A stretch of 64,000 nucleotides of DNA from Datnioides undecimradiatus. Lineage: Eukaryota; Chordata; Actinopteri; Lobotiformes; Datnioididae. Each line of letters starts with the position of its first letter. Position 1 is the stretch's first letter. This document shows, piece by piece, positions 52,550-64,000 of this stretch. The stretch covers positions 2,482,230 to 2,546,229 of the forward strand of contig WARS01000007.1 in NCBI GenBank assembly GCA_008933995.1, given 5' to 3'. The notes under the pieces were generated by a model. The model ran no database searches and was not told the DNA's origin. It saw only the letters and a program-made list of their open reading frames with translations. The position numbers and the translations under genes are program-made.

Positions 52550-53600
52550 CGGGAGCGAAACAGGCACAACGTCTTCCTGTTTACAGCAGTAAAGGAAAGA
52601 ATCAAAGGTCTACTGTGCCAGTGTGAGTTTACACAACACGGCGTCTTCATGAAAGGAGTCGGGTTTTTAACGGTTTTTAGGTCAGTAGCACAGCAGCGCA
52701 GCGTATGCACTGTAAATGCTGCTGGAAACACATTAAAGCTGCAGAGGTGGAACAATACAATAACAGTTAAGTACAATTCTGCAGCGCTTTTACTCATTTA
52801 CTTCCATTTATTACCACTTAATACCACTTTTCCACGTTCCAGAGGCAAAAGCGAAAATACCACTGTCGATCGAGATTTTCAAAATGCATTACATTTGCAT
52901 TGCAGTTTGCAGATCTATACACTATTGAGTATTTTTACAGTAAAATGAAAACAAAACAGTGTGTACAGCAGCACCGTGACCAGTAACTTATTTATTTATT
53001 TATTTATGCCCCTATGTCAATGCTTCCACGATAATAATCCAGTTTAATGGATTCTTCTATTACATTATACCTGCTTATTATAATTGTGCATTTCATTCAT
53101 TATTCCGTTTGAATCTTAGCCTGTTGATCCCAAGTTTTTAAGAATTATAATAAAAGGGCTAAGAAGCCACATATTAATATAACTTATTATATTATAGTAT
53201 ATTTATCATATTTGAATGTTTCTTTATTTATAATATATTTTCTGACATTGACATGTACTTTTTTTAACTTAATGATAGACATCACTGCAAGCCCACCCAA
53301 TATTCTTACAATCAACACCAGCCAAACATTTTCATAAAGCCTTTAATAATGAACATATCAAAATATTTTCCGTCTTTATTCTGTTAAATTAAATATGTCT
53401 GAGTCACACAAGACTGAGGCACTCTCAGGATACATGCAGTAATTTATGAAAAACAAAATCAGGAGGATGGATGTTGAATAATGACATAAAGATGCATTAA
53501 CGTATTTTCATTAAAGGAAAACAGTGTTCTTTGTGCATTTAAGACACCTTTATAGCTTTAAAGTCCGCCTTACCTACAGCCAACGCCGTTTGTGTTTATA
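52550..53600. other. Spacer between pnpla7 promoter and clic3 3' end
   Basis: Contains a TTTA run at about 52986-53006 and AT-rich sequence. A plus-strand open frame at 52541-52948 has no recognisable domain and is not annotated. Confidence 0.5.
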
Positions 53601-53615
53601 TGATTATACAAATAA

Positions 53616-53621
53616 TTTATT
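53616..53621 (-). terminator. clic3: Candidate clic3 poly(A) signal
   Basis: AATAAA on the minus strand, about 550 bases beyond the clic3 stop codon. Another AATAAA-type hexamer lies near 53376. Which one is used cannot be told from sequence. Confidence 0.4.
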
Positions 53622-53998
53622 GAACATTTAAAATCATCCTTGATTCCAATTTGCGTCTGATTTTACGTCAAAATGTATTTTAATAAATTGCAATTCAACA
53701 TTCTGCAGCTGCTTAGACACAATACGCACATGACCGAGACACACGAAACAAACTCTCTGGGATTTACGGTGCTTTTTCTCACTCTGACAGGGGCTGACTA
53801 AGAAATCCACATCAGTGCAACACGACATGCACACATATTTACATGTAGGTACAGCATACACACACACAACGTCTACAAAGAGAACTTTTAACTTTGAAGC
53901 AAAGGTTAAGTAATACTTAAAAATCCAGATCCGAAAAAATAAAATTACTTTTTGTATGGAAAGCTAATTATTAAACATTGCAATGAAAAAAAAATAAA

Positions 53999-54002
<4 letters not shown>

Positions 54003-54034
<32 letters not shown>
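54003..54034. repeat. (AT)16 microsatellite in clic3 3' UTR
   Basis: Alternating AT run, preceded by an A-rich stretch; it lies between the clic3 stop and its likely poly(A) signal. Confidence 0.95.
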
Positions 54035-54037
<3 letters not shown>

Positions 54038-54171
54038 AATATCCACGGTCATATTGTTTTGACATGAATCATGAGAGTCTTCAGGCATTTTGTCATCTTT
54101 TCTCTGTTCTGGACATTGCTCATTCTATTCTTCTTTGTTCTCACTGATCCTGCTTCAACTCTCTCTTTGGT

Positions 54172-56929
54172 CTATTTGGTTAGGTACTTTGCCACAGAGT
54201 GGTAGGCCGTGAGGATCTCTGAGTCATTTGGGCAGGTGTAACGAAACTCGTCTCGTTTGTAGGCATTTTCCAGATAACGTGTCAGACCTTTCAGCTCTGC
54301 GGGGATGGCGAAGTCGCGATACTTCTTGCACACCACCTGGGAGCGGAGGGGTTCGAAGACTGAGTTATTTGCAAAAAAGAGAACAGATCTCTGCTCAAAT
54401 GATGAGAAGAAATATTGTTTTAGAAAGCTCCTGAACTCACATTGACGATGTTGAGCTTGGGAAGCAAGTTGCAGTCTGCCAAGGTGAGGTTGTCTCCATC
54501 CAGGAAGAGACGCGATGACACGGTGGCATTCGGGTTCTTCTCCAGCTCATGAGGGAGAGGCGTCTCTAGGTACATGTTCAGGCACACCAGAGTTGAAAGA
54601 AACTTCTTCTCGAGCACTGAAAGACAAACAGGCGACCCATGAGACTGAAGCTATTACCATTTCAGTTTGAACTCTACAATGCATGCCCTTACTGTTATTT
54701 AACCCAGGATTTGGATTCTTTATGTATGCTGAGAATTTTCGGAAGATGTCTTCTCCGGCGCCGTTGGACTCCTTGTATCGACAGCACAATTTGGGATACC
54801 TGCCATTGGTGGAATGAAAATGTTGCAAGCGTGTGCCAGTCACAGTAATGAATGAGACATTCAGATACTTCAGTCAACCACTGGGGAAACCTTGCCACCA
54901 ATTAAAGGACTCAAAAGAGGAAAAGAGTGTTAGGAATGAAGAATAAGATATAAATCAACGCTATATGCCCTATATACACCTTTTACTCATAGAGATGGTG
55001 TAATTGGTGGGTAGGGGAGGGAGTGAGACAGCAGTGTTTTTGTACTTTATGTTATGATTAAGCAGTGAATATGACTTGACAGAAAACATATTGAACAAAC
55101 AGCCCGTGTCTTGTCTCCAGGATGCAGTGCACTCACTCAGGTGGGGCTAAGATCTCCTCCAGGAACTCCTCGATCTTGTTGGTGTCCGTCTTGACCTCCT
55201 CGTTGTACAGGAGGAAGGGAGGCTGAGAGCCCGGAGCCAAAGCCTTGAGCACATCAGGTGCCCTGCAACGGTTTCACAGCTCGGCGTTATTAATTCACAC
55301 CACTGTTTCGCTGTCTGCACTGGTTTCCTTGCACGACCACGTTTAGAACATCTCCTCTGGCCTTCAAATGCATCAACATCTCACTCCATCCTTTCAACCA
55401 TCCTCTGCTCAGCTACAGCCTGCTGTTTCATTACTGTCTAAGGCAGGTAATAAACAGCTTGGACCTCTGCTGCCTGGAAAGAGCTTGATTGTCTAATTCC
55501 TCTGTTCAACAAGACTCTAATTTGACCTGCTCATGATCATTGCTATTCTTCATTATTGCTGGTGAGTCTGAGCCCATTTGTCTACCTGCATGTGTTCTTA
55601 TTGTGCACTTTATACTCAGCACGTGCTGTCAAAGGCTGCAATCCTTCCAGGCCTCTTATGGATGCATCAATAGATGAAATATTGAATTTTGTGACTCACA
55701 TCAACCCGTTTGAAACACAAGCTAGGGTAACAACATAATGAGCACCTGAAATGTTTGGTTACGTGACAGCTACAATTCACATGTGGATGTGTCGAACAGG
55801 ATGGAAACAAGGTGTCATCTCACCTCTTCATGTCCACGGTGGTGAGGGTAAAGTTTGCCCCCTTTAACCACAGAATCATGAAGAGCCTCTGACAGAAAGG
55901 ACAGTTCCCCACACTCTCGGCGTCGGAACTGGCCTGACAGACAAACAGACACTCCGTTACAAACGCATGCACTTCATTCATCCAAACAATGTAGGTTAAT
56001 GGTTTTGAAATGGGACACTGGTAATTTGGATCTGGCTTCAGTTAATGCTGTCCCCAACCAAGCCATGAATACCAGCACAGGTATTCCTGTTGAGCCTGCT
56101 CTGCTCTGTTCTGACAGTTTCAACCAACCGCTGAGGAATTTCAAAAGGCTGTTTTACACCCAGATTAAACAGCCCAGTATTTAGATAGTGTTTGGTACCT
56201 CTGCTATAGCATATATTTCTACCCCAGCCCAATATTACTGAGTCACAGGCATGTGTAGAAGCAAAGGCATGTCTTGAAGGGCAGGATACAGGCGTCCAAA
56301 CTGGACAGGCCTCTTTTCAGTTTCTGCTGTTCGCAACACACTGATACTGAGCCTAAACAGCGAGACACAGCCACGGTGACATTAACCCTTCTTCGTTTGG
56401 TGCCACAGTCCTGCACTAAACAGACATGTCAAGGAAACATACAGTATCACCGTGAAATGCAACATACGGAATGGTAATGTTTCAGTTTTCAAGCAGATTT
56501 AAGCACTGATATTTTGTAACAAACACACTTCTGCTATCTGAGGCAGCATTTTTGAAATTCACAGATGATAATAGCAAACTGGTGGAGTAAAATCAGTTAA
56601 CAGAGGATGTGAAAATGAAACTTGGACACCTGGAAATCACCTTCTGTCATCTGTTTTTGCTAGCTTTTAGGACATTTAGTGCCACAAGAGAAGCAGCAAG
56701 ATTAGATTAGGAAGGATAACTCACTACTACAAGTTATATATTGGTCAAAATAACTGTTAGTGTTCTGAATGGTATACTTCCTGCTACTTTAATGAACAAA
56801 AAACTAGTGCATTTATACTTTTTAGCCCAAATCTTCAGCTCAGTGCGTAAGCAGGTTCCTTTTTTCAAACATTACAATCACTATGGGCCCCACCTTAACG
56901 AAGAGTTCAATCTTCGGGGCCTCTGCCAT
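54172..56929 (-). CDS. clic3: Chloride intracellular channel protein 3 (glutaredoxin-like), complete, 6 coding exons
   Basis: Coding exons: 56894-56929, 55824-55933, 55137-55262, 54693-54799, 54441-54616, 54172-54336. Together 720 bases, 239 residues plus TAG; human CLIC3 has 236. Exon sizes of 110, 126 and 107 bases are the CLIC family pattern. The protein starts [12 protein letters not shown]. The thioredoxin-fold active site is C23-P-F-C26 within [17 protein letters not shown] (also the putative membrane-inserting helix), and the GST-like helical half includes [20 protein letters not shown]. It ends [10 protein letters not shown]. Family knowledge: CLICs are soluble glutathione-dependent oxidoreductases that can associate with membranes; CLIC3 acts in late-endosomal integrin recycling. 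CLIC2 is the nearest alternative (also CPFC); the pnpla7 and fut7 neighbours favour CLIC3. Confidence 0.92.
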
Positions 56930-57432
56930 CTCCGTGTCCACCTGCCTCTACTGGAGCCGCAAAATGGTTTGTTTCTCTCTCTCTGCCAACGCCAACGACA
57001 AGTCAGAGGTTTCCTTAAAAACCTTGTCAGGTGGATAATCCTGTGGAATTCTGAATATTTTGCAATGTCTCGCTCACACAACCGAAGCTGGTGGCGGGAT
57101 GAACGGTGCAAACCTATACTCACACAGGTCACAGTCAGCGCCCGGTGCTAGAACGCCGCTCTGTCGTCGCTCCACCTGTATGTTTTCACCTCTCCCTCTC
57201 CTGCCTGTCCTCTTGTCTCTGCTTCTGTTTTTTTGTTCGTCTCTCTCACCACGCCTGTCAAGCCCTGGGAGGAATTCCACACCTCCTCCGGCCTTTCCAG
57301 TCAGACCAGCAGATCTGGATTTGTCTGTTTGCCCCTGTGTGCTCCGTCTCCATCACCCTACCAAAATAAGGCAGTATAGCATGCATGGTTAGCATGTCAC
57401 AGGGGCCACCAGATCACAAGATAGTGAGCTGT

Positions 57433-57462
57433 ATTTAGTTTAGTTTAGTTTAGCTTAGTTTA
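57433..57462. repeat. (TTTAG)n pentanucleotide repeat
   Basis: About six units of TTTAG, one changed to CTTAG. TAG-containing units differ from the vertebrate telomere repeat TTAGGG. Confidence 0.85.
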
Positions 57463-59771
57463 AACTGGCTGCAGAGATGTGCCGCCATTAAGCCTCAGTG
57501 ACATTAACAAGGTTGGCCACTTAATGACGGCAGTGAAGCCAGGGCCCGTGTCGTGTCTAAACAGGAATAGGCCCTCCTCAAATACTTTTGGCCACTGAGT
57601 ACATTTTTCTATCCTGTCAGTAAGATGCTCGGGGAACTGGTCACCATGAGGAAGGACTTATTTGGAAATCTCACGAGATTCAATTACATCTCACTCTCAC
57701 ACACACTCATACACGCACACACACACACAGTCCGCGTTGACAATAGTGTTCCTGTATTTTGGTGTCTCTTGTCCCCTGTCTTCCTCCTGGTTTGATGTGT
57801 TTGTTTTGCGTCCATGCGGCAGCCAGCTGCCAGTTGCCGATCAGCATTCACGGCTGGCAGCAATGCGCTCACAGAGCAGGTATTCTGTGAAGTGTCAGTG
57901 AGCTCTCTGTGATTGGAGATAGGAGGAAGAAACACCCCCCCTCCCCTTCCTCCATCCCCCTCTCACTCTTCCTCTCCCTCCTCCAAGTGAGTTGACATAA
58001 AGACAAACAAGGTTTTGATCATCGCAGTTCAGGCAGCAGTGTCATTTCGGAGGCGAGGACACGTGAGAGAGGGTGTGAGAGTCATCCATCTGCGACTCCC
58101 TGCTGTGGAATCCACAAATTGAAGTCATATATTGTACAAGGTTAATTAAAGTCATTTAGTATTTAGTTAATACTGTTGTTTCGTTGGAGATCTCACTGGA
58201 AGGTGCTCTGCCTTAAATGAGCAAACATCCCTGGTGACTCTGACAGGAGTGAAGCAAACCGCCACGTCTTTTCCCCTGATGGTGGTGAATAAATGTGAAA
58301 ATCACCCCTTCGCTCGGCCTAATAACCCCTTTCAGCATTTAAGCCCTGATGACATGAAAGGCATGTGTTTATTAACCTCCACTTGACTGTGCTATTGTTC
58401 AAGCCAGCTGCTCAAAAACCCACTTGTTTGACAAAATGATGAAATGTGTTTTGCTGCGCTGTTTTCTCAAAGCAACTCCGTGTTTCCCCTTTGGGAGGAC
58501 TTTATCCAGCGATTAAAGGATTGTTTCCTCATCACACGTATGCCACAGGATGTGCAGCCAAACGTTAGACGACAGGCAGCACTGTGCAACAGACATCCAA
58601 AAAAAGCTCAATGTGCAACATGGAGACCACACAGAAGAGCCACAACAAAAGGTTGTTTTGTTTGTTTGTGCAAAGAGACGGCGTAAAAAGGATTTAACAA
58701 CGCACCCAAGAGCATGAGCTACACAAGCGGTTCACTTCAGTTGTTGTCTTATGTGTTGCACATATACGTCACCCACTGTGTGGTACTCATTTTAAATGGG
58801 TTTTAGAAGCATCAAGAGGGAAACTGTCAGGTGTTTCATATTAAAAAAGCAAAAATTAGAGAAAAGAACAATACAGAAATCATTCATTTTCATTCATTTT
58901 CTTAATATGTGTCAACATATCCAGACCCTCAAGTCGTTGGGGACCAGTGCGCTGAGCTGCAACCAGTGTTAACTTCAACTGAAACATTCATTTAGTGAGA
59001 GAAAGCCCTTTGCAGAGCACACAACCACAGTCCTGATAAAGCTGCAAACAGACTATCATCATTCATCACAAAGGAAATGTTTATATCCAAGATTCTCATT
59101 ATATATGTATCAAATTAAATATATATACATTAAACATGTCTAAATAAGTGCGCTGTTTCTGCACATGCATAAACAGAATAACATAACAGTGTGAAGTGTA
59201 AGTACAAATGATGATGCATTAATTACAGAGCAGGGTACCATTTACCATGTTACGCACAATTAATTATTAATAAATTAATAATTTAATTAATAAATGCACA
59301 GAAAGGAGCATCTATGCCAGTGATTTTAAAAAAAAGACTTGATATTTTTGTTGTTTCTATTCTACTAATATCTGTTGAGCAATGGTAATACAGCCTTGCT
59401 GACAAGTGTTGTCAGTCTGCACAACACTCCCCCCTTGTGGTCTTATTCTATTACAGCTGAATTAAATATCTCGTAAATTAAAGTTGCACCTTGAGATTTG
59501 AATGCATCCCATTTTACTAAAAGCCTGTTTGCTCAGGTTTCCAGAACATGCAACGGTCAGCTGTCAGGAGAGAACCTGCAACCACATATTACGTTTTACA
59601 GACGTACAACACATTTTACAGTTTGGGAAGAACAGCGTTAAAGGCGGACAATGCAACTTTAAAATATCAGAAATGGTGTTGGGCGACAAAATGGTCAACA
59701 GTTTAATTCTGCTCTTCTGGATCTTCTGGATACACGTGACAACACAGTGCAAACCTCTCTTTGTGTCGTCA

Positions 59772-59810
59772 TGACTCATGAGGACATGTATGCTGGTTTG
59801 CCACTTCCTG
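59772..59810. promoter_or_regulatory. AP-1 site and ETS site, 24 bases apart
   Basis: TGACTCA (59772-59778) is a perfect AP-1 element and CACTTCCTG (59802-59810; CAGGAAGTG on the minus strand) is a full ETS consensus. They lie about 2.1 kb upstream of the fut7 start codon. Motifs are seen directly; activity is inference. Confidence 0.3.
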
Positions 59811-60410
59811 TGAGAAACATATTTGGTTCTTTACAAAGCAAAGCTGTCGCAACTGCACTGATTATCACCTGAAACCGAGGCACAAAACCAACTTTTCACG
59901 GTGTTTGATGGTTTTTCCCCTCTCCAGACGGCAAACAAGTCAGCTCTCCATTGATAACTTTTGCTTCTGGTTGCGTGATGGATCATTTAATTGTAATTCA
60001 CTCCCCTTTTAAAGCACGTTAGTCAACATATGTATCTTTTACCTGTGCTCTATAAATACATTGGCTTGACTTGACGGATGAGAGCTCTCTGTGGGGTGGA
60101 AGGTTTTATATTCATGACCTGAGACCACGTTTTAGTGAACTAAAGTTCAAATATGAAGGAATGAGAAGATAATGCTTAACAAGAGATACTAATCAGAGAA
60201 GTACAAACATGTGCTTAATGCACATTTACTGCCCTCTGCACATCAATGCTTTTGCTGGTTAACACTCACTTTAACAAACTGCCTTGCATCTGGCACCACT
60301 TTGATTAGTTTTGAACAAGGTTTGTCTTATTCGTATATATCGTATTTGCACCTGATGACGCACTTGTGTGTGAGCACTCTGGTGTAACCCACCCCCACCT
60401 CCCATGCTTA

Positions 60411-60427
60411 ACACTTCCTCTTCTCCC
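60411..60427 (-). promoter_or_regulatory. PU.1/SPI1-like motif upstream of fut7
   Basis: On the minus strand the sequence reads GAGAAGAGGAAGTGT, which fits the purine-rich PU.1 consensus (AGAGGAAGTG). FUT7 is a leukocyte gene in mammals, so a myeloid/lymphoid factor site is plausible. Not tested. Confidence 0.3.
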
Positions 60428-61899
60428 ATCAGTGCACGCATGCAGCAGATACCTCTTGTATACAGTTGTTACTGCAAAAGAGAGGGAGAAGTGGAATAGC
60501 ATCACGTTCGTTTACTAGAAAGCAGGAATTGAAGAAGGTGCGGAAGGCCAGAGCGCCTCTGACATGTTGCTGCTCAGAGAGCCACGCCTCTGCCTTATTG
60601 GTCTTTAAATGCTTCAAGCTCATCATCTGGTTCCAGCAAGAGGCGACCAAAAATGCTACGGGAAGAGAGAGCGCTCGTCTTGTGATCAGGTTAGTGATCC
60701 TCGATTTATGTGGTCTGACTTCTGAAATATGCTGTTCTCACATCTTTGTTTGCCTGCTCTCTGTGGCAAGAAACACAAAATCATCAGCCGTACATTAAAG
60801 TTAACACTTTGCCTGCTGTGCTGCGGGTGAATGAACACATTCAGGGCTGAAACTGAGTTAGTCTCACCTTTTCACCTTCTGACACTCGCCAACTGCCAAC
60901 GGGTGAACCAACATCACTGCCAACGTGAAACCTTCACCACATCCTGCCAAAAGTTTTGTCTTAAAGTCTCAACAGAGGTTCACTTAAAAACTGATGCTTT
61001 TATTACTACCAGTCAGTCACAGGTGTTAATGTGTTAAACACATTTTCTGGTTGTGATGTGTCTCTGTGATGTCCTACAGAGACAGTTTGTATTCATGACT
61101 GTCTCTGGCCTCCAGAAACAACTCTTTCTTATTATGTAGCAAATTACTTTTAAGTAAAGATTTAACTTTACACTTTGTGATGTGGTTTGAGCTGTGCCAC
61201 CTCTGATTTGCCCCACTGGTTGCGTGCAGTTGAGTAGCTTGGCTTTGCCGATGCAGCCGTAGGCATTTGCAGGATGTAATAACCACCTGAAAGCGCACAA
61301 AACAGTGTCTTGACATCCGTACTAAACAGGCTTATTTATTTACAGTACCTGTGCCTGCTGTTTTGTGCTATGTGCTCAGTTTAATGCAACCATTACAAAA
61401 ATAAGATTTTTAGTTATTTGTAGCGCTGCCATGTGTCCTCCCTGCCTGCCACATCCTGTGAGCCTTGACGATCAGTTCCTTTTTTTGCACACAGTGCACT
61501 TACAGGTCTTTTTCCTAATCTTACGCAAAGTGAAACCCCGTAGTTTCAAGTCTCTTTCACAATCCTGTTTTCTGAAAATCTGCATGATTTGACATTCTGC
61601 TGCTCAGTTAGGCAAGCAGCTGAGAAAATGATGAGAGATAGTTAGAACCACAAAGGACTGGGATCTGACTGAACTTTGGTTGAATTTTGATTTTACAAGT
61701 TCAAGTACATCTTATTAATGAATTTGTTTGAATCATTTGCAGACCCATCATCCATCGCCTGTCTTCTGAACAAATACCTCTTTCTTTTCTGCAGCATGAA
61801 CTGTTTGTACTTAGAGTAAGTGCTGACCTAACAGCATCTCATAGATTTCAGAAGATTTCTGATTTTCCTCCAATCTTTTCTGTCCGTCTGTCTGTGCAG

Positions 61900-61949
61900 A
61901 GAAAAGGAAGCTTAGGCAAGATTTTCTGGACGTCTCAGAGAAGCTAATG
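61900..61949 (+). other. fut7: fut7 exon carrying the start codon at its 3' end
   Basis: This 50-base exon is bounded by a pyrimidine-rich acceptor (CTGTCTGTGCAG, ending 61899) and a GTGAGT donor at 61950. Its last three bases are ATG, so splicing joins ATG directly to GGG TGT GAT of the next exon. No other ATG precedes the transmembrane segment in the downstream exon. No in-frame stop lies within the 50 bases before the ATG, so a start in an earlier exon cannot be excluded. Confidence 0.65.
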
Positions 61950-64000
61950 GTGAGTTCCCCTCACAGTGATGATGATGATGAGGATACACTCCAATAGAGC
62001 AGATTCAGTGTCTTTTGCTTCTCTAAGCAGATTTGCATCATTGCCTTGTTAAATTAATTAGTCAGTTAGTGATTTGCTCCCAAGTGCTTCTTTATAAAAA
62101 CCTCTTTGCTCATTTAGAGCTACTGGTTCATTACAGACAGATTCACATCGGGTGTTTTCACCCCTCGGCCTCACCGCTGTGACTGCCACACCCTGAGCAT
62201 TACCCTTTGAGATGCTGGCTTATTTTTCCTGTTAGTGTGTCAGTGCGCAGAGATCTCTCCAGTTGTTTTGTCACTGTCTGTAACCCTATGTAGAATATGT
62301 ATGACAACCTGATGTAGCTCTGAGTAAAATGAAATAATGTATAAAGTATGAAGAGTTAGTTTAGTGTTAGTTAGCTGACTCTACAGTTGCCAACCCAAAG
62401 TTAACAGAAAATTAATCTAAATAAATAAATGAAATTTGTTATTATGGTACATAAAATAGGAAACATCATATTGAGTGTGAGAATCGGCAGTAAAATGAAT
62501 CATAATCTAAACATATCATGTTCCAAGTCTGTTCCGTGTCTAATTAGAGCCAGTCTCTAATCAATAATTTTAGTGCATACATGCTTACCTGTGCTGATGT
62601 ATGTAAATAGATGTACGATTGAAGAGTCATTTCCAGAGCTACAAAATGTGTCACTGCAAACCGCTATGATTTGCTTACATTTAATGTTCTGGAAGTCCAA
62701 AGTTATAACAGTCATAATCCTTACTTCTTACATAATCCTTACTTCTTACTGATTTCACTGTTTTGTTTGTACACGATAGATGACAATTAAGTGCACTGCA
62801 GGAATGTTTTATAGAAAGTCAAACGCATGAAATGTCAGAGGTAAACCGACCTGTGTCTGGTCTTTAATGTTAAAGAAGTGTTCTAGTGTTTTTATCATGT
62901 ATATTTTCACTTTATGGTGACTGCTGATTGTGTTCATTCATTCCTATGCAAACTCTCAGGAGGTATTTTATGCATGTGGTCATGACAGAGTGATGACAGG
63001 AAAGCACTGCACTGCTTTACCCACTTCTTCGTTGTCTTTTGCGACAGGGGTGTGATAACACTAAAAAGAAGGTACTCATCTCACTGCAGAGGTGGCGACT
63101 CCTCTTCATCCTCTGTGTTTTCTTGCTGGGTCTTCTCAATGGATGGCAGAGAGGATTCCAGACCCTGACAGCCATAAATCCCTCCATCTTCAGTAACTGG
63201 AGCAGCAGTAGAAATTTGACCATCCTGCTGTGGTACTGGCCCTTCGGCAGGTCATTCAGCCTGAGGGGTGACGTTTGCTGGAACCTCTACCGCATCCCCC
63301 GCTGTCAGCTGGTGGACCAGCGCTCCTTGTTCCCCTCAGCTGATGTGGTGGTGTTTCACAACAGAGAGCTGGTAGTGGGCTACCAAAAGCTTCCCCTTGA
63401 CCTTCCACGGCCCCAGGGCCAGAGATGGGCCTGGATGTCTCTGGAGGCCTCTGCTCACAATGGAAACTTGCAGCAGTATGCAAACATCTTCAACATGACC
63501 ATATCCTACAGGAGGGATGCTGATGTCACTATACCCTACGGCGAGCTGTTACCAAAGGAAACTGAAGAACATCCCGTGGATGACATCCCCCACAGTAAGA
63601 ACATTCTGGTCTGTTGGGTGGTCAGCAACTACAGGAGGCAGCACAGGAGAAGCCAACTATACCAAGAGCTCAATGCCACAGTTCCCGTGAAGGTTTATGG
63701 TCGCTGGACAAGGACCCCTCTTTCCTCTGCAGCCCTCTTACCCACAATCTCTCAGTGCTACTTCTATTTGGCATTTGAGAATGCGGTCAGCAAAGATTAC
63801 ATCACAGAGAAGCTGTGGAGGAATGCTTACCAAGGAGGAGCAGTGCCGGTTGTCATGGGACCATCACCGGCTGATTACAAAGCTGTAGTCCCACCTAATT
63901 CTTTCATCCATGTTGATGAGTTTGCATCGGTAAAAGACTTGGGAAAGTATCTACAGGAGCTTGTGGAGGACAAGAAACGTTACGGTGAATATTTTACCTG
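61947..64000 (+). CDS. fut7: Alpha-1,3-fucosyltransferase 7, 3' end beyond window
   Basis: Coding parts: ATG at 61947-61949, then 63048 to the right edge (acceptor GCGACAG at 63041-63047). The protein begins MGCDNTKKK; the type II membrane segment (about residues 17-31) is WRLLFILCVFLLGLL. The luminal GT10 catalytic domain includes WYWPFG, VVFHNREL and, from Phe244, FENAVSKDYITEKLWRNAYQ followed by GGAVPVVMG, the donor-binding signature of alpha-1,3-fucosyltransferases. N-glycosylation sequons are at NWS (51) and NLT (57), plus NMT and NAT. About 318 residues are present; mammalian FUT7 has 342. Family knowledge: it fucosylates sialyl-LacNAc in the Golgi to make sialyl Lewis x selectin ligands. 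VVFHNREL and synteny with clic3 favour FUT7 over FUT4/9. Confidence 0.9.

Larger units (their letters stand above)
56930..61899. other. Divergent spacer between clic3 and fut7
   Basis: This region holds the upstream sequences of both genes. A CA run lies at about 57708-57729 and a TTTAG repeat at 57433-57462; 59.1-59.3 kb is very AT-rich. AP-1 and ETS-type motifs occur near 59.77-59.81 kb and a PU.1-type motif at 60.41 kb. A possible untranslated fut7 exon ends at a CAG/GTTAGT donor at 60689. No other gene was recognised. Confidence 0.45.

Noticed and set aside
52541-52948. 135-codon plus-strand frame divergent from the pnpla7 promoter
   Set aside because: No recognisable domain, low complexity in places, and it starts inside promoter motifs; no evidence for a divergent gene.
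54172-56929. CLIC2 as identity of the CLIC gene
   Set aside because: CPFC occurs in CLIC2 too, but adjacency to pnpla7 and fut7 and the [12 protein letters not shown] start favour CLIC3. A tree would settle it.
57433-57462. TTTAG repeat as interstitial telomere sequence
   Set aside because: Unit is TTTAG, not TTAGGG; an ordinary pentanucleotide microsatellite.

Overview
The window is vertebrate nuclear DNA, almost certainly from a ray-finned fish of the spiny-rayed (percomorph-like) type. The evidence is split genes with GT-AG introns, many CA/GT microsatellites, and relics of fish-type transposons: a Tc1-like element, LINE fragments, a tRNA-derived SINE, a BEL/Pao-like retroelement and a short terminal-inverted-repeat element. 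Four protein-coding genes can be recognised from translated exons. They are nsmf (only coding exon 1, minus strand, 6.83-6.90 kb; the rest lies left of the window), pnpla7 (complete, minus strand, 34 coding exons, 35.58-51.93 kb), clic3 (complete, minus strand, 6 coding exons, 54.17-56.93 kb) and fut7 (plus strand, 61.9 kb to the right edge, 3' truncated).

Layout. 1-6.8 kb is nsmf intron 1, with a CpG-rich stretch next to the first exon and a Tc1 relic. 7-35 kb is a spacer of about 28 kb with no confidently coding gene; it holds transposon relics, several hairpins, a CArG-box GC-rich patch near 29.9 kb and one doubtful small reading frame near 30.8-31.1 kb. 35.1-52.5 kb is pnpla7, from poly(A) signal to a CCAAT/GC-box promoter. 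53.6-56.9 kb is clic3, in the same orientation. 57-61.9 kb is the divergent spacer between clic3 and fut7, with AP-1, ETS and PU.1-like motifs. 61.9-64 kb is fut7.

The pnpla7 reconstruction sums to 3,978 coding bases in one open frame (1,325 residues) and clic3 to 720 bases (239 residues), which strongly supports the exon calls. The gene set matches human 9q34.3, where NSMF and PNPLA7 are neighbours and CLIC3 and FUT7 lie close together, so this is conserved synteny and not a functional operon. The products act separately: Nsmf is a myristoylated synapse-to-nucleus messenger, Pnpla7 an ER lysophospholipase, Clic3 a glutaredoxin-like thiol protein, and Fut7 the Golgi fucosyltransferase that makes selectin ligands.

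I found no clearly new biological system. The observations most worth a second look are: UG-repeat tracts at several pnpla7 splice sites; a fut7 start codon that forms the last three bases of its exon and creates an apparent acylation motif; a weak pnpla7 exon-4 donor with an in-frame alternative; a long fold-back element at 33.4 kb; and a possible small gene end where the stop codon overlaps AATAAA at 30.8 kb.
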